Counted from the first letter of the stretch, positions 1 through 8,010 are shown. The stretch: 15,140 nucleotides of DNA from Candidatus Woesearchaeota archaeon (GCA_019323495.1 JAHWHE010000006.1:1-15140); one strand, 5' to 3'. Numbers and translations are program-made. Notes: a model not told the origin generated them from the letters alone.

Positions 1-147
1 TTATTGCCCCACTTTGTGACTGACATAGAAACGTGCAGAGACATAAAAACCCCTTACTGTTCTGCTGCTTTTTCAGCAGTGCTGCCTGATTACTATGCCA
101 GGTGCGCAGAAGACAAGTTTGTTCAATCTGTTATTGAAGGATGTTGA
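1..147 (+). CDS. C-terminal end of an unrecognised protein (truncated by window edge)
   Basis: Frame 1 is open from the first base to a TGA at 145-147 and encodes the last 48 residues of a protein whose start lies outside the window. The fragment contains four cysteines (in the contexts ETCRD, PYCSA, ARCAE and a terminal GC), a density that resembles the disulfide-rich exported protein encoded next. No family can be named from this tail. It ends 27 nt before the next ATG with no promoter visible between, so it probably belongs to the same transcript as the three genes that follow. That it is coding is inferred from the open frame, the composition and the operon-like spacing. Confidence 0.6.
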   Translation, partial: LLPHFVTDIETCRDIKTPYCSAAFSAVLPDYYARCAEDKFVQSVIEGC

Positions 148-174
148 ACTAGAACTGTTTAGAAATGTTGAAAT

Positions 175-1161
175 ATGAACCAATTAAAAATGCAAAGAAA
201 AGGCGCGATAACGCTTTACATAATAATAGGAATGATTATATTAGTGGTCCTTGGAATTCTTTTGTACTATAACAATTTATATTATGAAGAGCAAAAATTA
301 AGACAATCGGTCTTCATCGAAAAACCTTCTGTGTTTCTCGAAGAGTTCCCTGCAGCAGAAGAATTCAGCTCTGGGTTTATCTGTGAGAACGAGGTGACTT
401 CGGATTGTTTTATTTGCGGCTGTCCAGAAGGGTACACTTGCAACGGAGCAAAATGCGAGCTGATTAATAACACCCAGCCAAGACCATTCATTGTTCTTTT
501 TGTCCCTATGAATTACAGGCCTACAGATCCTGACTTTTTAGACAGGGTCGGAAAGGCAATAGATTTTATCAAAGAACAGACCGCGATTCCAGATGAAAGC
601 TTCCTTATAATCGACAAGACATTGAAGACAAACAGGACTTGCGATTTTGAAGTGAGCGAGCTCGCAATTTTTGCCGACGAATGGCACAAGCAAAACTTTG
701 GCTTGTCATTGCCTGCGCCCTATGTTGAAAATGGGAAATACATCTACAATCACAGGGTTATTGGAATAAATAAGCAGGAGCAGGAGATTTCAGAATGCGG
801 CTGCGGGTTCACATACCTTATGGGGGACAGTGTTTACTTGGGCGGGAATGAATGCGGCAAGCTTTCGCACATTGTTGCGCACGAGTTCGGGCATACTTTT
901 GGCTTGTGCGACGAATACGACACTTGTGTCTGGGACGATACAAATGCTCAGATGAAGTGTGTTAATACTAAGCCTGACAAATACAATTCCAACTGCGGGG
1001 ATGTCTGCTGCAATCAGGATGTTGCGTGCTGTTTCGGAAAGTACAGCGTTCATGGTTTCAATATGATGGGTAGCGCGAACATGCCGCCCGAAAGAGAAAT
1101 CAATTTTGAATCAAAGACAGTCATCAATTCATTTGTTTGCAAGCATTTCGGAGTCTGCTAG
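175..1161 (+). CDS. Membrane-anchored, cysteine-rich zinc metalloprotease (metzincin, M64-like) with pilin-like N-terminus
   Basis: Predicted extracellular zinc peptidase of 328 residues. Residues 236-246 read HEFGHTFGLCD, matching the metzincin zinc motif HExxHxxGxxD, with H236, H240 and D246 as likely zinc ligands and E237 as the catalytic base. The following E-Y resembles the M64 (IgA-peptidase-like) group. A candidate Met-turn lies at residues 296-300 (NMMGS). The N-terminus is RKG-AIT followed by about 20 hydrophobic residues (11-31), resembling an archaeal class III (pilin-type) signal or a plain membrane anchor. A Cys-rich mini-domain sits at residues 70-94, and the protein holds 20 cysteines in all, which suggests many disulfides and an extracellular location. 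The gene lies 1 nt from the next gene and two genes upstream of a FlaJ-like protein. Metalloprotease assignment is strong; the exact family and substrate are not certain. Confidence 0.8.
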   Translation: MNQLKMQRKGAITLYIIIGMIILVVLGILLYYNNLYYEEQKLRQSVFIEKPSVFLEEFPAAEEFSSGFICENEVTSDCFICGCPEGYTCNGAKCELINNTQPRPFIVLFVPMNYRPTDPDFLDRVGKAIDFIKEQTAIPDESFLIIDKTLKTNRTCDFEVSELAIFADEWHKQNFGLSLPAPYVENGKYIYNHRVIGINKQEQEISECGCGFTYLMGDSVYLGGNECGKLSHIVAHEFGHTFGLCDEYDTCVWDDTNAQMKCVNTKPDKYNSNCGDVCCNQDVACCFGKYSVHGFNMMGSANMPPEREINFESKTVINSFVCKHFGVC

Positions 1162-1162
1162 A

Positions 1163-1846
1163 ATGAGAAAAACAAAAATCGAATCAAGAAAATATGCTGC
1201 GTGCTTTTTGTTTATGATACCTCTATCTATATTGATTGTAGCAGTTCTTGCGACGATTGTTTCTGCAGAGACAAACATAATGAGGATCGACTTTATGCTC
1301 ACAGATGAGGGGGAAGTTAATCTCATCAATATCAAGAATAGCAGGGGCACTTTCGAAGTCGCGAATTTTTCAGCCGCCCATTATATAGAGCTAGTTGAGA
1401 ACAACCAAACAAGATACTATCTTCCTTTTGATGAGTCGTCTTATAGGCTAACAGATCTTCCTACTATCATGAACCAGAAATTGGTCACGAAAAAGCTGCC
1501 TTTTTTAGGGGATATAGGAACATTGAATATTTATAAGAACGGAGAATTGAAATTATCTTACGATCTGAGAAAATTATGCGACTTTGATACAGAATGTGCG
1601 GGTTATGAGAATGCAATTAATTGCCCCTACGACTGCGATCCAGATTACATGTCCTCGCTTGAGAAGAGAATAACCCAGCTGAAGCTTGAAGAGAAGGAGA
1701 GGGCAGAGCTCATCAAGCTCGAGTTTGAAAAAGCAGGAAAAAGAGCAAAGCAAATAAATTTTTTCATAATTATGGCGATTATAGGAAAAGTTTTGCTTTT
1801 CACTTTATTTTTCATACTGCATAAGGAAATCAAATTTAAAAAATGA
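1163..1846 (+). CDS. Bitopic/secreted-type membrane protein with Cys motif and C-terminal anchor, function unknown
   Basis: Protein of 227 residues that I do not recognise as a named family. It has a hydrophobic N-terminal segment (residues 11-34) ending in VSA-E, which looks like a cleavable signal peptide. An exported, probably beta-rich region (36-135) follows, then a Cys cluster (C139, C145, C154, C158, ending NCPYDC) resembling the short CxxxxENCPxDC repeats common in archaeal surface proteins. A charged, probably coiled-coil segment spans 163-197, then a C-terminal membrane helix (198-219) with a lysine-rich cytoplasmic tail. The frame could extend upstream to an ATG at 1106, but that lies inside the protease gene. 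The ATG at 1163 is chosen because it starts 1 nt after the protease stop and places the signal sequence at the N-terminus. Likely a surface partner of the neighbouring protease or FlaJ-like protein. Confidence 0.8.
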   Translation: MRKTKIESRKYAACFLFMIPLSILIVAVLATIVSAETNIMRIDFMLTDEGEVNLINIKNSRGTFEVANFSAAHYIELVENNQTRYYLPFDESSYRLTDLPTIMNQKLVTKKLPFLGDIGTLNIYKNGELKLSYDLRKLCDFDTECAGYENAINCPYDCDPDYMSSLEKRITQLKLEEKERAELIKLEFEKAGKRAKQINFFIIMAIIGKVLLFTLFFILHKEIKFKK

Positions 1847-1861
1847 AATATTAATCAAAAC

Positions 1862-4081
1862 ATGGCAAACGACAAAGAAGATTTGAGGAGACATTACCTT
1901 GACAGGATAAAGAAAGGTCTGACAGAGCAGGCAGCAGATAAGGTCAGCGAGTTTGAGGAGATCGAAAGCAGACAATACACTGAGTTTAAGAAAGAGCTGC
2001 TGCCCAAGAAATTATCCTATTACGAAAAGGGCTGCCAGTGGGCAGAGAAGTTATTGAAGATAAAAGCAGACCCTAAAAAATCAGGCCTTGTGATAGAGGC
2101 AATACAGACTTGCCATTTAGATGTAACACCTGACGGAGTGCTCGCATTTTCTATCTTGTTTCCTTTATTGGTGATGGTGGTTGGAGGGTTGCTGGGTTAT
2201 GTTCTTCCTATCTTGCTTGGAGGAGAGCCCACCATCTTTTTTGTTGTTTTCTTTTTGCTTGTAGGCTTGATTTTTTTCTATCTTGCAGGCAAACTGCCGT
2301 TCTTCCTTGCAAAGAGCTGGAGGCTTGCAGCAAGCAATCAGATGATCCAATGCATTTTCTTTATTGTTACCTATATGCGGCATACTAGCAATTTGGAGAA
2401 TGCGATTGATTTTGCAGCAGAACACTTGGTTGGGCCCCTGGCGCTTGACATGAAAAAGATATTGTGGGATGTCGAGACAGAAAGGTACGAAAGCGTAAGG
2501 GAAAGTCTGGATGTTTATCTTGTGCAGTGGCGGGAAACGAACAGCGAGTTTGTAGAAGCCTTCAATCTTATACAAAGCAGTCTTTTGGAATCAGAAGAAG
2601 CGAGAAGGCTTGAATTAATAGACAAGTCATTGGATGCCATCTTGAGCGAGACATATGAAAAGATGCTCAGATATGCACATGATTTACACAGCCCTTTGAC
2701 AATGCTGCACATGCTGGGAATCATAATGCCCATTCTTGGTTTGGTTATCTTGCCGCTGATGGTAAGCATTATGGAGGGCATAAGATGGTATTACATTGCA
2801 ACGCTCTACAACATAGTGCTCCCGATCGCAGTTTATTTGATGGGCAGAAACATTCTTGCAGAAAGGCCTACAGGTTATGGAGACACCGATATAAGCGAAA
2901 TAAATCCCGAATTGAAAAAATTAAAGAAAATAAAACTTCCGTTTACAGAGAAAAGGATCAGTCCTATCTATCTGTGCGTAATCCTTGCTGTAGTTTTCGT
3001 AATCATAGGATTGGCGCCAGTGTATCTTGGAAGCACTCTTCCCCAGATTCCAGGATCAGACATTCCTTCTGACATCTGCATCACGCAAAATTTCAAATCT
3101 TTCAATCCTGCTGTGAATCTTGAAGCAAAACCTCTTGCCTGCCTTCTTGACTATAGGCCTTCTACGACCAAAAAAGACGTATTGATAGGGCCGTTTGGCT
3201 TGGGAGCGAGTTTATTCTCTGTTTTCGTAGTGCTTGGTTTTGGCCTGGCTTTTGGAATATATTTTGCAATAAAAAGCAGGGGGGTCATCGATATTAGGAA
3301 CAAGACAAAAAAGCTGGAATCTGAATTCACCAACGGCTTGTTCTTATTGGGCAACAGGCTGGCAGACGGCCTTCCTACAGAGATTGCACTTGGCAAAGTG
3401 TCACAGACTTTGGAAGGCACAGAAACAGGCAAGTTCTTTTCAATAGTCGTTGAAAACATCACCAGATTGGGCATGAGCGTGAGCGACGCTATCTTCAATA
3501 GGAAAATAGGAGCCTTGCTGTTCTTTCCTTCTGCAGTCATCGAGAGCAGCATGAAAGTTCTTGTTGAGGCGAGCAAGAAAGGGCCAAGGATAGCTGCACA
3601 GGCATTGATGAATGTCAGCAGATACATCAAGGAAATACACAATGTCGATGAAAGACTGAAGGATTTGATGGCAGAAATCATCAGCGACATGAAGACACAG
3701 GTAAGATTCCTGGCTCCTGCGATAAGCGGTGTTGTTGTCGGTATCACCAGCATGATCACTTTTATTCTCGGCAGGCTTAACCTTGCGCAGGCGACAGGGG
3801 GCATAGGAGAAGTCGGCGGCCTTGCCAATATATTTTCAGGAGATACAATCCCTACTTATTTCTTCCAGATAATTGTCGGAATATATGTTGTGCAATTGAT
3901 TTACATCCTGACGACTTTGAGCAATAAGATTGAGAACGGGGAAGATAAATTGAATGAGCAGTATGAGCTTGGAAGGAACATGGTTAAAGGCACTCTTATG
4001 TACTGTTTGATAGCTGCATTCACGATGATGGTCTTCAGCATACTCGCAGCAGTCATACTGCAAAAAGGTATCGCAGGCTAA
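1862..4081 (+). CDS. FlaJ/TadC-like type II secretion F-domain membrane protein (archaeal pilus/archaellum platform)
   Basis: Polytopic membrane protein of 739 residues with two type II secretion F-like modules, the arrangement of the platform that anchors a FlaI/TadA-type ATPase and assembles pilin-like subunits. The soluble N-terminus (1-90) is charged and helical. Membrane segments lie near 93-118, 123-144, 280-303, 307-325, 367-389, 446-470, 615-637, 665-687 and 709-734. The cytoplasmic helical F-domains are near 160-275 and 485-612, the second containing a typical GNRLADGLPTEIAL-type segment. An external loop with two cysteines (406 and 427) lies between the halves. The ATG is 15 nt after the preceding stop with no good Shine-Dalgarno. 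The expected ATPase partner is not in the window and may lie upstream. Family assignment is confident; whether it builds a pilus, an archaellum or a secretion device cannot be told. Confidence 0.87.
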   Translation: MANDKEDLRRHYLDRIKKGLTEQAADKVSEFEEIESRQYTEFKKELLPKKLSYYEKGCQWAEKLLKIKADPKKSGLVIEAIQTCHLDVTPDGVLAFSILFPLLVMVVGGLLGYVLPILLGGEPTIFFVVFFLLVGLIFFYLAGKLPFFLAKSWRLAASNQMIQCIFFIVTYMRHTSNLENAIDFAAEHLVGPLALDMKKILWDVETERYESVRESLDVYLVQWRETNSEFVEAFNLIQSSLLESEEARRLELIDKSLDAILSETYEKMLRYAHDLHSPLTMLHMLGIIMPILGLVILPLMVSIMEGIRWYYIATLYNIVLPIAVYLMGRNILAERPTGYGDTDISEINPELKKLKKIKLPFTEKRISPIYLCVILAVVFVIIGLAPVYLGSTLPQIPGSDIPSDICITQNFKSFNPAVNLEAKPLACLLDYRPSTTKKDVLIGPFGLGASLFSVFVVLGFGLAFGIYFAIKSRGVIDIRNKTKKLESEFTNGLFLLGNRLADGLPTEIALGKVSQTLEGTETGKFFSIVVENITRLGMSVSDAIFNRKIGALLFFPSAVIESSMKVLVEASKKGPRIAAQALMNVSRYIKEIHNVDERLKDLMAEIISDMKTQVRFLAPAISGVVVGITSMITFILGRLNLAQATGGIGEVGGLANIFSGDTIPTYFFQIIVGIYVVQLIYILTTLSNKIENGEDKLNEQYELGRNMVKGTLMYCLIAAFTMMVFSILAAVILQKGIAG

Positions 4082-4097
4082 ATTCTTTGAGTGCAAG

Positions 4098-4124
4098 CGA
4101 AAATAAAAAGAAAAATAAAGAAAT
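4098..4124 (-). terminator. T-rich terminator after the small membrane protein
   Basis: Directly after the TAA of the minus-strand gene, the minus strand reads TTTCTTTATTTTTCTTTTTA, a run of T tracts with no needed hairpin, which is the usual archaeal termination signal. It lies in the 43-nt gap between two convergent genes. Confidence 0.6.
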
Positions 4125-4340
4125 TTAGTTCTTCATCGACCAGCACAATTTAGCAAGGCCGACTAGTATGAATGCTACTGTCCACCAATGGATGCCCCAG
4201 AAATCCCATTTTCCCAGGTCGACTAGCAAGAAAATTATACCTAGAATTAGCACTATTATTCCGCATAAAGCAACCATGCTTTTTCCGCACCCGCATTTCA
4301 TGCAGCCGCAGGTTGATGCAGTTGTTTTTTTCTTAGCCAT
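4125..4340 (-). CDS. Small two-helix membrane protein with CxCxxCxC N-terminus, function unknown
   Basis: Protein of 71 residues. A lysine-rich start is followed by C11, C13, C16 and C18 (CGCMKCGC), which could bind a metal or form disulfides, then two predicted membrane helices (about 22-41 and 50-67) separated by a Trp-rich loop (KWDFWGIHWW). No named family is recognised; short proteins of this layout are common among uncharacterised DPANN proteins. The ATG start is well fixed by a Shine-Dalgarno GAGGTGAT three bases upstream. The gene has its own TATA-like promoter and terminator, so it is a monocistronic unit between LeuRS and the convergent FlaJ-like gene. Confidence 0.8.
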   Translation of the reverse strand: MAKKKTTASTCGCMKCGCGKSMVALCGIIVLILGIIFLLVDLGKWDFWGIHWWTVAFILVGLAKLCWSMKN

Positions 4341-4343
4341 ATT

Positions 4344-4351
4344 ATCACCTC
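4344..4351 (-). promoter_or_regulatory. Strong Shine-Dalgarno site GAGGTGAT
   Basis: On the minus strand GAGGTGAT lies 3 nt before the ATG at 4340, matching 8 of the 9 bases of GGAGGTGAT, the complement of the archaeal 16S rRNA tail. It fixes the start of the small membrane protein. Most other genes in the window lack such a site. Confidence 0.75.
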
Positions 4352-4400
4352 TTTTAGCACTATATTTGCATATATGCTGGTAATAAGAAAAGGATTATGC

Positions 4401-4408
4401 ATATAAAA
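4401..4408 (-). promoter_or_regulatory. TATA box (TTTTATAT) for the small membrane protein
   Basis: Minus-strand TTTTATAT predicts transcription starting near 4377, giving a leader of about 37 nt that contains the Shine-Dalgarno site. A second AT-rich palindrome, GCATATATGC at 4368-4377, would start transcription inside the Shine-Dalgarno site and is therefore less likely to be the TATA box. Confidence 0.5.
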
Positions 4409-4420
4409 GCATTTCGCAAA

Positions 4421-7327
4421 TCAAGCAGCCAGAATGGCAGGTTTTCCGGGCATGGCCTGCTGCGCTTTAGGCTCCTTGCTTTCCTCTGCCTTTATGATCG
4501 TGACCTTGCATTTGAATTCTGTTTCAAGATTTGATTTCGCATCGTTCAGCAAATCTAGTTCTGTTTTTTGCTCTGCTTTGACAGGGACCTTTCCGCTTTT
4601 GATTATCCTCTGCACTATTGCAGCAACATCTTTTCCGTGTTTTTTAAGTTCTGCGTCCTTCATTATCTCTTGTATGATCTGGCCTTGGTTCTTTGTTTTC
4701 TCTATTATTGGCTCTAGTTTTGTGACCAGTTCATATTTCCAATTGGGCGCGATATACAGTTTGATCTCTTTTGGCTTTTCTATTTTTGCGAGCTTCAATA
4801 CGTGGTTAATATCGTCTCTTGTCTGCATGAACATCTCTTCTGCAGCTTCTATTGCTTTGTCTATCTTTGCTTTTTCGACTTTCGGCCATTCTTGTTCTGC
4901 TGCAAGATCCTTATTGCCTAATTTTTCCCACATCTCTTCTGCGATGAACGGCGTGAAGACGCCCATGATCCTTGTCCATTTGTTCAGTATGGATGAAATG
5001 ATTTTTTTATTGTTCCCGCCCCTGTTCTTGTACAGCATCAAGTCTTTATACATATTGAAATAAATTTCATCAGTGCTCAGCTTGAAATCAAATTCTTCCA
5101 TCTTTTCTGTTATGTTCTTTAGCCTGCTGTTGAACTTGCTTTCTATCCACTTGTCCATTGTCTTGTTTTCTTCTGAAGCTTTCGCGCTGTCATATTCGAG
5201 GAAATCAGAGAATAATGCCCATGTTTTTTCAAGTCTTGCGCTATAGTTTCTGACAGAACTGTCTTCGAACTCTACATCTGCGAAAGGGCTGCCTGAGTTT
5301 GTATAATACAATCTCATATTGTCCACTCCAAACTCCTGCGCGACTCCAGGGATAGGAAGTGTTCCGCCTTTTGACTTGCTCAGTTTGCCTCCTTCTTTTC
5401 CTACGATCCAATAATTTACAAAAATTCCTCTAGGCCAGAAATCTTTTGGCAGGATGGCTACGTGGTTCATCACAAAAGGAGGGAAATGAACTCTTTGGTG
5501 CTCTTTTCCGCCCAGGTTGATGTCCAACGGATACCAGTATTGTACGTCTGCTTGTATTTTTTTAAGAAGTTCTTTGTCTGTCTTGCATTTCTTGCTTACA
5601 TCTTCTATTTTTCCTTTTCCTAGGTATACAAAGTCAAAAAATTCTTCTGTAAGATTTTCTTCTTTTAATTTTCCTTCATTGACGTATAAAGAAACCAGAT
5701 AATAGATAGGATACAGCGTGCTGTCGCTTATTGCTTCTATGATGTATTTTTCATCAAATGGAAACACAGTTCCCATCCATTTTCCTTGCCGTGCGCACGC
5801 CCTGTCTTCGAACCAGTCCAGCGTCGCCTGCATATTGTCCCTATAGCTGTCAGGAAAGATGTTCATTGTTTTAGCGTGCTTTTTCGATGTTTCTGTTAAT
5901 TTCTTGTCACTGTACCTGATGAACCATTGGTCATCATACCTTTTGATAATTACATGTTCTCCGCATCTGCAGATTACTTCTTCTGACAAATCATACATAA
6001 TGTCTGCATCACCATTTTCAATCAGGTCCTGCTTCATCTTGTCTTTTGCTTCTGTTACTTTCATTCCTGCGTATGGCCCGCAGTTCTCGTTCATCACTCC
6101 TGTATGAAAGCCAAGCTTGTAGATTTCTTTTTTTGCCTGCTCTAGTTTTGCATGATCGTGCTGTGATTTTATGCCCAGTCTTTCGCAGATTTCTTTTGCA
6201 GGAAAATCTCCGTAGCCTGGCGTCTTTATTATAGGTATCAGTTCTATCTTCATCAGATCGCCGTGATTCAATCCGTATTTTTCCCATAAGCTCTTCGTCG
6301 TCTTCAGGTCCTCTAGGCCCATGTAATCGTGCGGCGCGTCGCTAGGAACGCTTGTGACAATCCCGCTTCCAATATTAGGATCACAGAAGCTCGAGGGAAG
6401 GATGATGATTTCCCTGTCAACAGCAGGCGCATGGCAGTAATTTCCAAGCATCTCTTTCGCGTGGATTTCGCCGGCGTCCTTGATGCCGTCTATCTGGAAC
6501 TTTAACTTTTCTGCGCATTCCTTGCTGACTATCCAGGTCTCTGTTTTCTTTTTCTTTTTTATCTCAACAGGAACCTTGATCTTAGCATAAGTAGTATCGG
6601 GATCTATCCAGATATTTGTCTGGCCGTACATTGTTTCTGGCCTTAAAGTCGCGCACATGATGAATTGGTCATCTTCTTCATATCTTAGTTTGATTAATGT
6701 GAATTCCTGCTGTTCTGCATTACCTCCTTTCTGAAGGTCCATCTCGCTAGGATCAACTGCGACAGGGCCGCACTTGACACAAGCAGTTGCGAAATATGGT
6801 TTTTGCGTCAGCAGGCCAAGCTCTTTTAGTTTCATGAACTGCCATGTAATGAATTTTTGATATTCAGGAGAAATAGTGCTCACGAATCTTCTTTCCCAAT
6901 CGCCTATAAAACCGAATGTCCTGAAATTGTCAATGTACTGCTTGCAGAAAAAATTCACAAATTCATCAGGATCCTCTAGTCTTTTCAGATCTTTTTCAGG
7001 GACTCCGTTTTCCTTGAACTCTGCAATCAGCTTAGGATCCTTCTGCTGCAGCCTGTAAGCTTTTGTGATTGCGCCGTTGCCTGTTGCGTGCCCGCCCGCA
7101 GGCAATAAAACATTGTGACCGTTCATTCGCTTGTATCTGCAGATTACATCTGCATAGCTGTATCCCCTCATGTGCCCCATGTGTATGAAACCAGAAGCAG
7201 TAGTATATGCCCAAATCATGAACCATTTCTTTTTATTTTTATCTAAATCAACTTCTCCAATCTTATTTTCTTTGTACTTTCTCTTCCACTTTTCCTGAAT
7301 TTTTACAAAGTCTAGCTTATCTGCCAT
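4421..7327 (-). CDS. leuS: Leucyl-tRNA synthetase, archaeal/eukaryotic type
   Basis: Class I aminoacyl-tRNA synthetase that charges tRNA-Leu with leucine, 968 residues from the chosen start. The HIGH signature is HMGH at residues 49-52 and the KMSKS loop is KLSKS at 648-652. The editing (CP1) domain, which hydrolyses mischarged tRNA, is inserted between them and shows the threonine-bearing segment ATLRPETMYGQTN (226-238) and a conserved HDYMGLED (333-340). CxxC pairs at 183/186 and 453/455 may bind zinc. The anticodon-binding helical domain starts near 695, and a C-terminal domain ends in a short Ala/Pro-rich tail. The frame extends upstream to 7351, but the ATG at 7327 is chosen because a TATA box occupies 7351-7358 and would give a leaderless mRNA beginning at this ATG. 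The gene is transcribed separately from the ribosomal operon behind it. Confidence 0.97.
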   Translation of the reverse strand: MADKLDFVKIQEKWKRKYKENKIGEVDLDKNKKKWFMIWAYTTASGFIHMGHMRGYSYADVICRYKRMNGHNVLLPAGGHATGNGAITKAYRLQQKDPKLIAEFKENGVPEKDLKRLEDPDEFVNFFCKQYIDNFRTFGFIGDWERRFVSTISPEYQKFITWQFMKLKELGLLTQKPYFATACVKCGPVAVDPSEMDLQKGGNAEQQEFTLIKLRYEEDDQFIMCATLRPETMYGQTNIWIDPDTTYAKIKVPVEIKKKKKTETWIVSKECAEKLKFQIDGIKDAGEIHAKEMLGNYCHAPAVDREIIILPSSFCDPNIGSGIVTSVPSDAPHDYMGLEDLKTTKSLWEKYGLNHGDLMKIELIPIIKTPGYGDFPAKEICERLGIKSQHDHAKLEQAKKEIYKLGFHTGVMNENCGPYAGMKVTEAKDKMKQDLIENGDADIMYDLSEEVICRCGEHVIIKRYDDQWFIRYSDKKLTETSKKHAKTMNIFPDSYRDNMQATLDWFEDRACARQGKWMGTVFPFDEKYIIEAISDSTLYPIYYLVSLYVNEGKLKEENLTEEFFDFVYLGKGKIEDVSKKCKTDKELLKKIQADVQYWYPLDINLGGKEHQRVHFPPFVMNHVAILPKDFWPRGIFVNYWIVGKEGGKLSKSKGGTLPIPGVAQEFGVDNMRLYYTNSGSPFADVEFEDSSVRNYSARLEKTWALFSDFLEYDSAKASEENKTMDKWIESKFNSRLKNITEKMEEFDFKLSTDEIYFNMYKDLMLYKNRGGNNKKIISSILNKWTRIMGVFTPFIAEEMWEKLGNKDLAAEQEWPKVEKAKIDKAIEAAEEMFMQTRDDINHVLKLAKIEKPKEIKLYIAPNWKYELVTKLEPIIEKTKNQGQIIQEIMKDAELKKHGKDVAAIVQRIIKSGKVPVKAEQKTELDLLNDAKSNLETEFKCKVTIIKAEESKEPKAQQAMPGKPAILAA

Positions 7328-7350
7328 ATAGTGACTGAAAACTAGTTTCA

Positions 7351-7358
7351 TTTATAAA
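7351..7358 (-). promoter_or_regulatory. TATA box (TTTATAAA) of leuS
   Basis: TTTATAAA is centred about 27 bp upstream of the leuS ATG at 7327, the right spacing for transcription to start at the ATG itself (leaderless mRNA). It also rules out the upstream in-frame ATG at 7351, which would lie within the promoter. Confidence 0.75.
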
Positions 7359-7384
7359 CATTATGCTGGGAATAAGAGAGCTTG

Positions 7385-7402
7385 CAATAAATAAAAGAAA
7401 AA
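7385..7402 (-). terminator. T-rich terminator of the ribosomal/RNA-polymerase operon
   Basis: Immediately after the rpo10 stop the minus strand reads TTTTTCTTTTATTTATTGC, a T-rich tract typical of archaeal termination. It separates the ribosomal operon from the leuS promoter about 30 bp further on. Confidence 0.65.
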
Positions 7403-7600
7403 TTAGAATTTCTTGAATCTTGCTGCGACATCTATCAAGTCTTTCTGGCCCATAAACATAGCTCTGCAGCAGTATCTTTCCAGGCCGAGCTCGTCCATTG
7501 CTTTTTTTGGATCGACTCCTTTCTTGACTTTCTCTTTGTACTTTTCCCATAGATGTGCTATGGGTTTTCCGCAACTGAAGCATCTCATAGGTATTATCAT
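7403..7600 (-). CDS. rpo10: DNA-directed RNA polymerase subunit Rpo10 (RpoN)
   Basis: Small zinc-binding RNA polymerase subunit, counterpart of eukaryotic Rpb10, which helps tether the Rpo3-Rpo11 assembly platform. At 65 residues it has the normal family length. The signature start MIIPMRCFSCGK carries the first zinc Cys pair (C7, C10), and the second pair is YCCR (C44, C45), with the conserved DLID segment near the end. It is the last gene of the operon, 11 nt after uS9. A GAGGT Shine-Dalgarno element (7606-7610) lies just upstream of its ATG. In many archaea RpoK follows here; in this window a terminator and leuS follow instead. Confidence 0.96.
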   Translation of the reverse strand: MIIPMRCFSCGKPIAHLWEKYKEKVKKGVDPKKAMDELGLERYCCRAMFMGQKDLIDVAARFKKF

Positions 7601-7605
7601 TTTTA

Positions 7606-7610
7606 ACCTC
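7606..7610 (-). promoter_or_regulatory. Shine-Dalgarno element of rpo10
   Basis: Minus-strand GAGGT lies 5 nt before the rpo10 ATG, inside the short uS9-rpo10 gap. It is one of the few recognisable ribosome binding sites in the operon and supports the ATG at 7600. Confidence 0.55.
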
Positions 7611-7611
7611 T

Positions 7612-8010
7612 CTACCTGTAGCTCTTTTGCCTTTTGTCACGCGCCTTACTGTCTCCTGGCTTGTAAGATTCTTTTCTTCTGACATCCGCAACCAATAGGC
7701 TCCTATCGTACTCAAGGAATGATTTTTTCAATTTATCGTCCTTGCTGAATTCGACCAAGCCTTGCGCGATTGCAAGTCTGCATGCATCAGCCTGGCTACT
7801 CATTCCGCCACCACTCACTTTGATATTGATATCTACTTTGTTAGCGTATTTTTCTCCCAGCAAAAGAGGTTCTTGCATCTTTAATCTGTAGTATTTAGGT
7901 TCGACTATTTCTAAAGGCTTGCTGTTTACCCGTATTTCGCCTGTTCCTTTCTTTACAACTGCCCTTGCAATTGCTCTTTTTCTCTTTCCGCTTGTTAGTA
8001 TGACTTTCAT
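7612..8010 (-). CDS. rps9: 30S ribosomal protein uS9
   Basis: Small-subunit head protein whose basic C-terminal tail reaches the P-site tRNA. The 132-residue length and the sequence are typical for archaea: the opening SGKRKRAIARAVVKKGTG, the VSGGGMSSQADACRLAIAQGL core (about residues 66-86) and the tail DVRRKESYKPG...KARDKRQKSYR ending in the invariant YR are all present. The gene begins 1 nt after the uL13 stop and precedes rpo10, the conserved archaeal order. No Shine-Dalgarno is evident, so translational coupling with uL13 is likely. Confidence 0.97.
   Translation of the reverse strand: MKVILTSGKRKRAIARAVVKKGTGEIRVNSKPLEIVEPKYYRLKMQEPLLLGEKYANKVDINIKVSGGGMSSQADACRLAIAQGLVEFSKDDKLKKSFLEYDRSLLVADVRRKESYKPGDSKARDKRQKSYR

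Noticed and set aside
1106..1162. Upstream start of the bitopic membrane protein inside the protease gene
   Set aside because: It would add 19 residues ahead of the signal peptide and overlap the Cys-rich protease end; the ATG at 1163 is 1 nt after the protease stop.
3151..3828. Long open frame (225 codons) antisense to the FlaJ-like gene
   Set aside because: It is a mirror of a well-supported membrane protein, has no promoter or ribosome binding site, and its low-complexity Ser/Leu/Pro composition is typical of antisense frames.
4368..4377. GCATATATGC palindrome as TATA box or operator of the small membrane gene
   Set aside because: Transcription from it would start inside the Shine-Dalgarno site. 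An operator role is possible but has no further support.
4434..5063. Open frame of 209 codons antisense to leuS
   Set aside because: The opposite strand encodes the certain C-terminal part of leucyl-tRNA synthetase; the antisense product is Ser/Phe-rich with no recognisable domain.
7328..7351. Eight-residue N-terminal extension of leucyl-tRNA synthetase
   Set aside because: The TATA box TTTATAAA overlaps the upstream ATG, so transcription should begin at the ATG at 7327.
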